DNA from: Treponema bryantii
GTDB lineage: Bacteria; Spirochaetota; Spirochaetia; Treponematales; Treponemataceae
Length of the DNA stretch: 64,000 bases
Assembly (NCBI RefSeq): GCF_036492245.1
Contig: NZ_AP025286.1
Span: forward strand, 3,367,498 to 3,431,497
Direction of reading: 5' to 3'
A program made the position numbers and the translations under genes. Below the pieces are notes generated by a model, which was not told the DNA's origin, did not search any database, and was given only the letters and a program-made list of their open reading frames with translations. The number at the start of each line of letters is the position of its first letter. The stretch's first letter is position 1. Below, piece by piece: positions 1-9,900 of this stretch.

Positions 1-223
1 AGCTCGTGACCTCTTCGGAGAACCAATGAGCGACGACGATCCGTTGTACGATCAGGCCCTCGAAATTGTAGTTCAGAGTGGAAAAGCCAGCGCAAGTTAT
101 CTCCAGCGACGCCTTAAAATCGGTTACAATCGTGCTGCACGTCTCGTAGAAGAAATGGAAGAGCGTGGAATTGTAGGCCCTGCAAACGGTGCTAAACCTC
201 GCGAAGTAATTCATATTCCATAA
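1..223 (+). CDS. ftsK: DNA translocase FtsK, C-terminal end (partial)
   Basis: The reading frame is open from base 2 and ends at TAA 221-223, so only the last 73 codons are present. The visible part is the winged-helix gamma domain of FtsK/SpoIIIE ([14 protein letters not shown], then [24 protein letters not shown]). In the family this domain reads KOPS-type polar sequences and directs the hexameric motor that clears chromosome dimers through the division septum. The ATPase and membrane parts lie left of the window. The ATG at 26 is internal, because codons for ARDLFGEP precede it in frame. A small membrane protein gene follows after 18 bp on the same strand. Confidence 0.9.
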   Translation, partial: ARDLFGEPMSDDDPLYDQALEIVVQSGKASASYLQRRLKIGYNRAARLVEEMEERGIVGPANGAKPREVIHIP

Positions 224-241
224 TAAATAACCGGGGTCCCA

Positions 242-502
242 ATGATTCTTGCAATTTTGTGCTTTATAGCCGGTGCCGCACTTATTGCCATCGGCATATA
301 CTTTCTCACTCCAGGCTTCCAGAGCAAAACAAACTTCCGTCACACAAAAGCAATCAGTTATGTTGCACTAGGACTCGGAGCTTTAACCCTCGTCTGGAGC
401 TTTATGCTGTTTACCTTCCCACAGGCACAAGCCGCACTCGCATTAGTTTACATGTTCCTTTTACTGGGAGCCGTTACCGCCTTGATGATTTTAATGAAAT
501 AA
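242..502 (+). CDS. small membrane protein, function unknown
   Basis: This 86-residue protein is almost entirely hydrophobic. I read three likely membrane helices (residues about 2-22, 38-58 and 62-84) joined by a short polar loop, FQSKTNFRHTK. A GGGG-containing ribosome binding site (ccggggtccca) sits just before the ATG. The gene follows the ftsK end by 18 bp and is probably co-transcribed with it. I do not recognise a family. Its context suggests an envelope protein, but nothing in the sequence shows a specific role. Confidence 0.6.
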   Translation: MILAILCFIAGAALIAIGIYFLTPGFQSKTNFRHTKAISYVALGLGALTLVWSFMLFTFPQAQAALALVYMFLLLGAVTALMILMK

Positions 503-593
503 AACTCCAGACAATTAGTAAATCAAAACACCGAATTTTTTTTACTTTTCAAACAAATTCACTTATAATTTAAATATAGGAGTAAAAAAGTAT

Positions 594-926
594 ATGAATT
601 CAATGTTATTAAACATCATCATTCAGACAATGCCAAAAACAGATGCCAATAATTTTGAAGATTCCCGTCTGATTGTTAAACCAAGACAAAAATGGAAGGA
701 AGACGGTTTCAAAGGACTCATAATTCTTCTTTTATGTCTCGCCGCAATAATACTTACAGATAAAGTTCCTGTTCCATATTTAGGAAGCATTTTCTTCATT
801 GGAGGCTTCTTCGGACTGCTATACACCTTAATGTTCACCATCCGCGGCTTCATGGTTTACAAATACTACTATGATATTTACAAAGAAGAAGATTTAAAAA
901 AGCTCGACGAAAATTATTCAAAATAG
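594..926 (+). CDS. small membrane protein, function unknown
   Basis: This 110-residue protein has a polar N-terminal third and two hydrophobic segments (about residues 42-56 and 65-86), and ends in a charged tail rich in Lys, Glu and Asp. An AGGAG ribosome binding site (taggagtaaaaaag) lies upstream of ATG 594. ATG 603 is a possible alternative start. The run of T residues at 538-542 and the AT-rich spacer after the preceding gene leave room for a separate promoter. No family is recognised. Confidence 0.55.
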   Translation: MNSMLLNIIIQTMPKTDANNFEDSRLIVKPRQKWKEDGFKGLIILLLCLAAIILTDKVPVPYLGSIFFIGGFFGLLYTLMFTIRGFMVYKYYYDIYKEEDLKKLDENYSK

Positions 927-938
927 ATTTTTTTTAAG

Positions 939-1045
939 AGGGGAAAGCCTTCCCCTGTCTCCAGCCCGCTCCGCGGTCTTCCGCCACCCCTTCCAGCGGG
1001 GGCGGAAATCACAGAGTTCTGTGCCCCCGCAACGCCCCAATAATT
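939..1045. repeat. GC-rich intergenic element with hairpins
   Basis: A block of about 100 bp is strikingly GC-rich against its AT-rich flanks. It opens with a hairpin, AGGGGAA/TTCCCCT (939-945 with 950-956). CCCGCT (965-970) can pair with AGCGGG (995-1000). No good reading frame runs through it. The hairpin may terminate the gene ending at 926, but no T-run follows. A second GC-rich block of similar character lies at 2822-2938, so both may belong to a dispersed intergenic repeat family. I cannot confirm that from one window. Confidence 0.4.
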
Positions 1046-1133
1046 CATTTTGTAAATCCACAGTCTGAAAATTCAAATGTATTTTCATTTACAGTTTTGT
1101 CTATTTCCCCATAATTATATATTTGTATATATT

Positions 1134-1454
1134 TCAACTAACTAAAGCTTTCCCTGTTTTTGTATCAATAAAGTATTTTTTATTATTTTCATTACACAAG
1201 GTTAATTCAGTTCCAATAGGTAAATCAAAAATTGAATCTATAAAAGGCTCAAACTTTACAACTGTTTCCCATGCACAAATAGTAAGATTTGCACTTTCTG
1301 CTAGATACTCTTCTGTGTCGTTTTCAGAGAAAAAACGCCAACCATTATCTATATCATTTATTGAGTTCTCTCTTACACACCATTTTAAGCGGCCATAACC
1401 TTCTAGAATATTTTTTGAAACTACCGCCCCTCCTAAATTACGCTGATTTTTCAT
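1134..1454 (-). CDS. DUF2185 protein, probable immunity protein (Imm33-like)
   Basis: This 106-residue protein matches the DUF2185 pattern: VSKNILEGYGRLKWCVRE, then DNGWRFFSENDTEEYL, then a hydrophobic strand and PIGTELTL. DUF2185 proteins recur as immunity genes in bacterial polymorphic-toxin loci. The start overlaps the end of the ankyrin gene by four bases (ATGA, 1451-1454), so the two are translationally coupled. The position at the downstream end of an Rhs toxin cassette array fits an immunity role. No toxin specific to this protein is visible in the window, so it may be a retained orphan immunity gene. The family call is from motif memory and the role is inferred. Confidence 0.7.
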   Translation of the reverse strand: MKNQRNLGGAVVSKNILEGYGRLKWCVRENSINDIDNGWRFFSENDTEEYLAESANLTICAWETVVKFEPFIDSIFDLPIGTELTLCNENNKKYFIDTKTGKALVS

Positions 1455-1978
1455 AAGTTCTCCAATTTCTTTTTTATATTATCCCATCCATTATTAATAA
1501 TTAAATTTCTAATACTAATACCGGCATTATTTTTTATATCAAAATCTTTAATTCGTACAATGCATTTTTCTATGAATGACATTACTTCTGGTGTACGGAC
1601 TTTATAAGATTCAAGCAATAATGTAAAAAAAGCTGTATTTCCAAAAACGTTATCTTTCTGGATTAATGATACATCCTTTTTCAATAAAATTTCACCTATT
1701 TCTACTGCTCCTTCATATCTAATGTTTGAAGCAAGAATATGAAATTCATTGTATCCAAAATTAGTCACAACATTCACCTTAGCATTATTCATTAATAAAA
1801 AACGGGCAATATCAAATTTTCTTTGGGAGATTGCATTTTCTAATAATGAGGCACCATTCACAGTTTTGATATCTATTACGTCTTTCAATTGTTCGTTATT
1901 TAGTTGAATTTTTTTACATAAATCTTCTACTGTCCCGAATCTAACTATTGTTGAATAATCTGCATTTTTAATTTCCAT
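1451..1978 (-). CDS. ankyrin-repeat protein, probable immunity protein
   Basis: This 175-residue cytoplasmic protein has about three to four ankyrin-type repeats. Recognisable cores are NGASLLENAISQRKFDIARFLLMNNAKVN, FGYNEFHILASNIRYEGAVEIGEILLK and GNTAFFTLLLESY. There is no signal peptide. It begins 11 bp inside the end of the orphan Rhs-tip reading frame, with its own AATGAGGTGATTT ribosome binding site, and ends in a 4-bp overlap with the DUF2185 gene. Small ankyrin proteins directly after Rhs tips are a known class of immunity protein, often beside HNH/GH-E nuclease tips. The preceding remnant carries the RPPYAKG start of such a tip, so this is its likely cognate antidote. The immunity role is inferred from position and family. 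Confidence 0.7.
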   Translation of the reverse strand: MEIKNADYSTIVRFGTVEDLCKKIQLNNEQLKDVIDIKTVNGASLLENAISQRKFDIARFLLMNNAKVNVVTNFGYNEFHILASNIRYEGAVEIGEILLKKDVSLIQKDNVFGNTAFFTLLLESYKVRTPEVMSFIEKCIVRIKDFDIKNNAGISIRNLIINNGWDNIKKKLENL

Positions 1979-2812
1979 AAATCACCTCATTCATATTTAT
2001 GACCTCTATTGGTCCTTTTGCATAAGGTGGACGACTATTTGAATATGGCTTTTTAACTTCATTAACATTTTTATTCTTAGAAAACTGTTCTTTAAATGTT
2101 GCAATTATTGATCCTAAATTTTCAGCACTTTTATAAGCTACAAAACTGTCTATTAGACTTTCTCCAATTGCATCTAGTTTATACATAAAAGATGCAAAAT
2201 ATTGTTTATTCTGTGCTGCTTCATTTGAAGAATTAAAATAGTCTTGTCCAAAATCAAGATTGAACAATCCGCTTATATTATTATCAATTTGTGGACAGAT
2301 TATGTTATTCCATTTTCCGGTATTTGAATATCCTTGATTCTGTAATGCATAGTCTGTTTCCAAATTAAAACTGTTATAATAATCAACAGTATTTTTTTCA
2401 GATTGCGTTCTTATTTGATAAGCATAATCATCTCTAGTAGGAGAAAGACCTTGCCAATCAACAAGTACAATTGGATTCACGTTACAATAATTCCACCAAT
2501 TGACACCATCACGGATCGGATCAGAAACTGTAAATCGTCCAAGTTCACTGTCATACCAGCGGGCATTGAAATAATACAGACCGCTTGCCTTAACAAAGAA
2601 CTTACCGGTGTAACTTGGGGTAAACTTAGAATCACCCTTTTCATTCAGAATACTTCCGATAGCTTCATAACCTGCTTCCCAGACTACAGTTCCGTTCTCG
2701 TCTGTAACAACTTCAGTTGTACCCAGGTGGTCAATATGATGATAGTATACCACACCTTCGTTTACTTCGCACCATAAAGTTGTGTTAGCCCAGATGTAAG
2801 TTGTTTTCTTTG
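1968..2812 (-). pseudogene. orphan Rhs C-terminal cassette with truncated nuclease tip
   Basis: An open frame of 261 codons (1968-2753) starts inside an Rhs core and has no own start region. Homology to the core of the big Rhs protein continues upstream to 2812 without an ATG or ribosome binding site. It contains HHIDHLGTTEVVTDENG, LYYFNARWYDSELGRF and DPIRDGVNWWNYCNVNP, then a variable tip. The tip ends in SNSRPPYAKGPIEVINMNEV and stops. RPPYAKG is the entry motif of GH-E-type HNH nuclease tips, but the catalytic part is missing and the frame runs into the ribosome binding site of the ankyrin gene. This is a displaced, non-translated and probably disarmed toxin cassette that can recombine with the main gene through the shared core. 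Confidence 0.75.
2471..2812 (-). repeat. Rhs core direct repeat, copy A (orphan cassette)
   Basis: This 342-bp segment aligns without gaps to 4601-4942 at a constant offset of 2130 bp, with roughly nine in ten bases identical by eye. Similarity stops sharply at both ends. On the left the sequences become unrelated toxin tips. On the right, copy A runs into a GC-rich non-coding block. It encodes the conserved Rhs core end, which is the usual exchange point for tip switching. Confidence 0.85.
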
Positions 2813-3103
2813 CGATATTGGATTATGGCGGTTCCCGTCTGCTTCGCAGCCGGTCGCTTCTTCCCCACCGGAGCATTTTGCCGGCTCAAAGCCGTCGCTC
2901 CCTAGGTGGCCGCCTTCGGTGCAGCTCCACACGCTAACTTTTTTTTACTTTACCGAAGAAAATACACTCCCCGTTAAATCTGAATGTATTTTCTTCGTAG
3001 CTCAAAAAGCCATGTCTGTTTGAGTTACTTACATAATGTCAAAGAACTGATTTTACATATATAATGGTTATATGTATGTATGAATTAATCAAATTTAAAA
3101 AAA
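2813..3103. other. non-coding spacer with GC-rich block and long hairpin
   Basis: This gene-free stretch begins exactly where Rhs homology ends. About 2822-2938 is GC-rich with no convincing frame and resembles the block at 939-1045 in character. At 2954-2997 a perfect 13-bp inverted repeat (CGAAGAAAATACA and its complement, 18-base loop) could form a strong hairpin. No T-run follows on either strand, so it is not an ordinary terminator. The rest is AT-rich. Confidence 0.5.
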
Positions 3104-3640
3104 TTAAATCTTATCCAATGGAACAAAATACATATTCTCTGAAATTTCATTTATTCTTTTTTCTTTGCGAGTTATTTTATCTCCATTATTATCATATGGA
3201 TGAAAATAAAATTCATAATAAATAAATGAATCTCCTCCTAATCTATAATCATAAAATTCGATTTGATTGGAATACATTATATTAAACTTAGTATAAAACA
3301 AAAATCCAGCAGTCCCTTGTATTGGTATATGTGAACGTTTTTTTGGATACTTTGCAAATATTTCATTTATTGAATTTTTGTTTGGATCCCAAATCTCACC
3401 ATTTTGTCCTTTTGGTGAATAACCATATTGAAGAGCAATATTACCCGCAAAAAAGGAACTTGTTGAATTTGAATTTAAAAAAATTAAATTATAAATCTGT
3501 CCTGAAAATATAATTCCAATAAACATTAACAGGAAAGAAAAATCTATTATTATTTGTTTCTGAAATATAAATCCACTAATCAGTAGAAATATATAAGGAA
3601 TCAGGCAAATTACCCCTCCTAAACGCCTTCTAATTACCAT
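3104..3640 (-). CDS. membrane protein in toxin locus, immunity candidate
   Basis: This 178-residue protein has two N-terminal membrane helices (about residues 9-27 and 30-54) and then a polar domain of about 120 residues rich in Tyr, Phe and Asn. No family is recognised. The start overlaps the end of a 29-codon frame that may be a toxin-tail remnant (3634-3723), which is the usual toxin-immunity arrangement. It sits between the main Rhs gene and the orphan cassette. A membrane immunity protein would protect against a tip acting at the cytoplasmic membrane, but this is inference from position only. Confidence 0.5.
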   Translation of the reverse strand: MVIRRRLGGVICLIPYIFLLISGFIFQKQIIIDFSFLLMFIGIIFSGQIYNLIFLNSNSTSSFFAGNIALQYGYSPKGQNGEIWDPNKNSINEIFAKYPKKRSHIPIQGTAGFLFYTKFNIMYSNQIEFYDYRLGGDSFIYYEFYFHPYDNNGDKITRKEKRINEISENMYFVPLDKI

Positions 3641-3723
3641 AATGAATCACCCTTAAGGGAAGAAGTATCAATTATTCCTGACCCAAGAACTTTTTGAGAT
3701 TTTGTTTTATTATTTTTCAACAT
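3634..3723 (-). pseudogene. possible toxin-tail remnant
   Basis: A 29-codon frame reads MLKNNKTKSQKVLGSGIIDT and then SSLKGDSLW and stops. Its stop lies seven bases inside the start of the next gene (ATG 3640-3638). There is no ribosome binding site, and the frame is closed just upstream of its first codons. The length, overlap and position suggest the C-terminal stub of a lost Rhs tip whose immunity gene (3104-3640) was retained. A chance open frame cannot be excluded. Confidence 0.3.
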
Positions 3724-3760
3724 TTTCTTAAGAACATAAATTTATCTTTTGTATATTTAC

Positions 3761-3937
3761 TCAAATAATTCTTTTATAAAAAAACTTGGCATAAATATAT
3801 ATTGAAGCAAAAATAATAGATACTATAATAATAGTGAATAATTTTGCCTCCTTTGAAGGTATTTTTTGTATTCTTAATTGCATATACGATAATGCTAAAC
3901 AAACAAAATACCCAATTAAAATTTTTAATTCCAACAT
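3761..3937 (-). CDS. small two-helix membrane protein, candidate immunity protein of the main Rhs tip
   Basis: The likely start is ATG 3935-3937, one base after the Rhs stop (TAATATG), with AAGGATGAAG as ribosome binding site inside the Rhs end. An in-frame ATG at 3949 is an alternative. The product is 58 residues with two membrane helices (MLELKILIGYFVCLALSY and FTIIIVSIIFASIYIYA), a short basic loop and a basic end. The tight coupling to the toxin-bearing gene makes it the best candidate for the cognate antidote. A membrane antidote would fit a tip that attacks the membrane or enters through it. No family is recognised. Confidence 0.5.
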   Translation of the reverse strand: MLELKILIGYFVCLALSYMQLRIQKIPSKEAKLFTIIIVSIIFASIYIYAKFFYKRII

Positions 3938-3938
3938 A

Positions 3939-6900
3939 TTATTCTTCATCCTTATTAAATAACTCAATTGTTGCATTTACTTGTTCTTGATCATTAATTT
4001 GATAATAAATGATTCCATTATCCCCTTTATTAAGGGAAATATTACCATTTTCAATCATATTATTAATTGACTCTCTTGCAATATAATAGTTTTTTTCAAC
4101 TGCGCTACGTGAATCTCCCATTAAATTATTTTCATATACAGATAAAACAAGGTTATCTATTATGTAGGAGTTTGAATCTACTAAAGATAATCCAGTTTTA
4201 GTTATATCAATAGCATCTGATACTTTTCCTAATATCTTTGCAGCAGAATTAATCTTCTTTCCAATTTTAGATCCTTTTGACATACCATTTGTAAATCTTT
4301 TTGAAATTTCTACTATATCATTAGCTGTACCAATTTTATTTAAAATTGAATTAACTTCTTTAGACATTACATGTCCTGCCGATAAACTTGAATCTATAAC
4401 CTTAAGTTTATCAAATGGAGTCATAAAATTTGATAAAGATTTTCCAAACTCACCAATTCCTATTGGATAAAAGTCTAATATATTGTTTGCCAAATTTAAT
4501 AATTTTGTACGTGTTTTATCATATGTAATTATACCATACTTTCCGACCTCTGCATCATAATACGAATAGCAGATCTCTCCAGTGAAATCTAAAAATGAAA
4601 TGGGATTCCCATTACAGTAATTCCACCAATTTAAGCCATCACGAATTGGATCGGAAGTTGTAAATTTTCCCAGTTCAGAATCATACCAGCGGGCATTAAA
4701 GTAATACAATCCACTTGCATTATCAAAGAATTTACCTGTGTAGCTTGGTGTGAACTTAGAATCACCCTTTTCATTCAGAACACTTCCGAAAGCTTCGTAG
4801 CCTGCTTCCCAGACTACAGTTCCGTTCTCGTCTGTAACAACTTCGGTTGTTCCCAGGTGATCAGTATGATGATAGTATACCACACCTGCGTTGACTTCGC
4901 ACCATAAAGTTGTGTTTGCCCAGATGTAGGTTGTCTGCTTTGTATCATTTTCTTCTGAACACTCGTTGTAAATAACGCGGCCGTCAGCTGTGTACTCATA
5001 GAACTCAGTAACAGTCTTTGCTATCTCTTCATTTTCTACTTCTACGAGATCGCTCGGGTTATAGTTCTGATATGTCTTTTTAACAAGAAGACCTCGGTAA
5101 TCGTAAACATAACTTCCGCGTTCCTTTAAGTTAGAACTTCCTTTTCCAGAATAACTTGCTTTTGTCATACGGTTCTGTAAATCGTACTCGTATGTCCAGA
5201 GCTCACCATCTGTTTCAGAGAATGTCCATGCAGAGAAAAGTTCATTTCCAGAATCCTGTGCTTCAGTTCCACGGGCTGTAAGATTTCCGTTCTTGTCGTA
5301 GTTGAAGTACCAGTTTCCAGCTTTCTTTATGAGGTCGCTGTTTGCATAGTATTCATAAAATTTTACACGACCATTTGGATTTGCGTATGTTTCAGTCTCA
5401 GTCAGTCGGTTTCCACGTGCATCATATGAGAATGCATTTACTTTTCCGTTTGCAATGTAACTTACTTCAAACAGGTTCCAGATATTTCCGCTGTATGTTG
5501 CGTGATCTACAGGTGCATAATCCTCATCACGTTCATCCCAAAGGGAATGAAGTTTTACATAACGGGCTTTTGTTTCTTCTTTGAATATTAAATTCCAGCC
5601 TTCACGGCTGTTTTCCCAAGTTACCTCATCATCATGAATCCAGTTTTCGCCTTTTTCATCACTACTGAGCCATACTTCAAGGTGTTCAGGTTTGATGCGA
5701 TTATTTCTTGCAAATACTTTAAGCGAACAAAGAGTCTGGGCTTTTTCGAGATCTACGATTACAGAACCTGCATAGTAGTCTAGTTTGACAGATTCACTGT
5801 TGTATATACCTTTTTTCTTTCCGCTTACGTCATTCTGTACGTACAGGAAGTTTGTTTTCTGACTTTCTTTTGTTGAAACTTCAACCTCTGCACCATTATG
5901 TTCGGATATGAGACGTCCCATTTTATCATATTCGTAAGTATTTTTTATATCAGGATTATCAGCAGTTCCCTTTGAAATCGAAGTAATATTTCCAAGCTTA
6001 TCCCATCCAAGTTCTCTTGCCTTATACTTTTCAAGATCCCAACTATAGCCACTTAATGTACCTGCTGTATAATCCCATGTTCTGGATGTAACCTTTTTGT
6101 TTCCTGCTGTAATAGAAAGTAAACGTCCAAGTGAATCATATGTTCCATTATCTGCATAAGTTGTACCACTGCCATTATTTATTGCAGTAAGCTGTCCTAA
6201 TGCATTATATGAGTAATCAGCTTTAGAACTATCCGGATATGAAAGCTCTATAAGATTTAATGCATCATCATATTGATATGATGTATTAAACCTCTTTCCA
6301 GCTACAGATGTTTCAAGAGAAGTAACAAGGTCATAAGCATTAGCTTTATAGTTTCCACTTATAAAGTTTATCTTTGAAACTACCGAGTTATCAGATGCCA
6401 GATACATAAAGCAGTTTTTGTCATATGTGTAGCTCTTTGATTCAGTCTTTCCATTTAATGTACGAACTTCTTTCAAGAGTCTTCCGCAGGCATCATATTC
6501 ATTATTAAGTATGATTCCTTTAGGATCTGTCTTTTTGACAAGGAGCCCACGCTTATCATAAGCATAACTCCACTTTGTTCCGTCGTTCTTTTCTTCAAGA
6601 ACAGGCTGTCCAAAATCGTTATATGTTATTTCCCAGATCTGGGATCCGCTTCCTTCGTTGTTATTCTCATTACGATAAGTCTGATTACCCCATACATCAT
6701 ATTTAAAGTCTATATATTTATCATCTTCATCTTTTTGACATGTTACCAGATTAAGTGAATTATACTCAAAAGTCTTATAAGCTCCACTTGCATTTGCAGT
6801 TTTTACAACACGGTTCAGTTTGTCATAATCATTTATTTTTTTCTGTCCGTCAGGGAAATCTGTTTCCAAAAGATTGTTAAGACAGTCATAAGTATATGAA

Positions 6901-9900
6901 GTTATACAGCCTGATTCAGTAAGAGTCTTAATGTTTCCGACATTGTCATATTCCCAGCTTCTTTCAATACTCTGACAGTTGTCTCCACTAATTTTCTCTG
7001 TTAGTTTTCTGTTGCGACTATCATAGGTCCACTCTGTTAGTTTACCAACTGGTTCACTCATGCTCAGTGCATTGCCTGCTTTATCATAAGTGATTACATA
7101 TTCACGTTTTTCATGGCCTGCAGCAACTTCAGGTAGTACTGCTTCAACAAGACGCTGAAGATCATCATATTTATATTCAGCAACAAATCCCATTGCATCA
7201 GTCTGCTTTATAACCTTATCATTTCTATCATAAACATAAGTGATTACACCGTCTAATGCATCTGTTTCTGTTTTCTTCTGGTTACGTGGAGTATAAGTAT
7301 ATTCTTTTACATTTTCTTCTTCATCAATTTCTGTACGAATATTTCCATTTGCATCATAAGTATATTTAACAGTACGTACATCTGAAGATGGAGTTCCGTT
7401 TATAACTGCATACTTTTTAACAGACTCTGCGCGTCCCATTGAATCGTATACTGTTTCTTCAACACGGAAATTATTTTCATAGCCGTTTTTCTTTACAGAT
7501 GCAAGTCCCATATCGTTATATTCAACAATGTCTACAGGAATTACAGTCTTTTTTATTTTATTTTCATAAACTTCTACGGAAGGTTTTTCTACCTTTTCAA
7601 CTTCGCCGAATACTGAGTAACTTGTTTTTGTATCCTGACCAAGCTGATCTGTTGTTTTAACAACACGGCCATTTGCATCGTATACATAGCTTACAGTCTG
7701 ATTTTCGCTTGTATTCATCTTTTTTATCTGAGTTTCTACAAGTCCATCATATGAAAGTTGTTCTAAAGTAGCACTTCCGTTTCCATTATGATTTTCATCA
7801 TAAATAGTTCGTTCAGAAAAATTGTCATAATATACAGTTGTTTTTGTTGTTCCATCCGGATTAGTCTGCTTTACAAGACGGTTCAATTTATCATATTCAT
7901 AGCCTGTTACATTTCCGTTTGCATCTGTCATTTTTATGACATTATTATTGTTGTCATATTCCAGAAGTGCTTCAGAAACTTCTTCTTTACCTGAAGAATA
8001 ATCATAAAGCTCCTGTTTAATAAGGTTATGCAGGTAATCATAGAAATATTTTGCATAAATCTTACCATCTTCATGTTTTACCGTAATGGTTCTTGCCTTA
8101 TCATCATATATAATGAAATCAGTTTTTCCGGCAGGATATTCTGTTTTAGTAATACGGTTTAGCTTGTCGTATGAATACTTTATGAGATTTCCGTTTCCAT
8201 CTTTTTCCCACAGTTTGCTTGAAGTATAAATACTCTTTGCAGACTCTAATGTAATATCCTTTCCTTCATAAACTGCCTTAGTGTTAATCTGTCCGTTATA
8301 GTAGCTATATGAATAATTTACTACCTGACCAAGAGGATTAACTGTTTTACTTATTTCACCGTCTGCATATTCAGTTGTTGATGCTGCCCAGTGATCCTTG
8401 TTATAAATACCACTCCAGATATTTCTTCCATACTGATCATAGGCATTTGCGTTGTAAACTGTAAGGTATCCATCATCGATACTCTGTGCAACAAGAAGAT
8501 TTTTCATTCCTCTGACTGCAGAATCTTGAGAACCTGGCACACCTTCATATGGGAAGCCTGTTATTTTCGCACTATCGGTTCCATAATATTGGTTGATAGT
8601 AGTCTTTACTCTAGTTGTTACTGAATTATCTTTTCGACTAAGTTTTTCAACCTGTTTTTTTATGTTTCCCCAGTTATCATATTCATAGGTTACTTCAGAA
8701 ATTACAGCATCTCTGTCTGATGTCTCACTTAATAAGTGTGATTTTTTGTTATCCCAGGAATATGATTTAGTCTCATAAATATCACCATTTATCTTTTTGA
8801 TTGTTGTTAATGCAAGACGTGTATAATATGCTTTTTCATAATTGCTTTCTTCAGTCATTAATAAAGGAGCACTTATTACATCTATAACGTTATCTTCAAC
8901 AAAGGTATATTTATAATATTCTTTACTATTTGTACTATAATCATTTGTTGTTTTTGTATTTCCATCATCAATTATACATTTTGTTACTAGATACTGAGAA
9001 CCATAACCTGTAATATTGTACTCATATTTAGTTTTTTTCTTTAAATCTCCATTAATAATAGTAACTGACTGAGTTAAAAGCTTCTGATAAAAGTCATAAC
9101 TGAATTTTATTGCTGTAGGAATAAAACCTAGGAAATAATCCGCAGGTTTAGTCTCAAACTGACTTAAATCAGCAAGATAATACTCTATTTGAGTTTTACC
9201 CTTTTCTGGAGTAGTTATTTCACTTATAAACTGCGGCCATTCTATACCAAACCTTGCAGTAAGCGTTACTGAATATGCTCCAAATACTTCTTTCAAAGCA
9301 GATAATGGAGGGAAAATATCCAGCAAAGTAAGGAAAATATTTACCTTAAGGCTACCTCCTCCAGATATTATTATATTTGACTCAGAGTAATCTGATTTAT
9401 ATTCTGAAGATCTGCCTTGTGCATCTGTAACTTTCTGAAGTTGTGGTAATATTCCCATAAGACTGTCGAGTTTAGGAGATGTATATTCATATGTCCATTT
9501 TTCTGTATTTCCATATGTATCCTTTTTTTCAATTGATGTAATATACGGTCTTAGGAATTCTCCTTCATTATAATTAATCTTAATTTCATTACCGTATGGA
9601 TCTAAAATTGATTTTAACAGTCTTCTATTAGTTTCACTATATTTAAAATTAATTACATTTTCCCCTGAAGGGTCTCTAATTTCCTTTATTCCTCCTAAAG
9701 GTGTAAATAAATACTGCATACCATCTTTCATTGTTAATTTTGATTCCTCAATAACCCATCCAGACATTGATATTGCAGTTCTTATAGCTCCTGAAACACT
9801 TGTAGTGCTTGAAGCTGCTGAAAATACTTCAAATAAGCCCTTTTCTATACCTAATGAATCACCTGCTGCCAGACTTGTTTCCAAGTCTGGATTTAAGCTA

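Noticed and set aside
2403..2777. Plus-strand open frame across the Rhs repeat
   Set aside because: It is the complement of the conserved Rhs core, with no ribosome binding site or recognisable product.
2954..2997. Intrinsic terminator
   Set aside because: The stem is strong but neither strand has a T-run after it, so it is kept only as a hairpin of unknown role.
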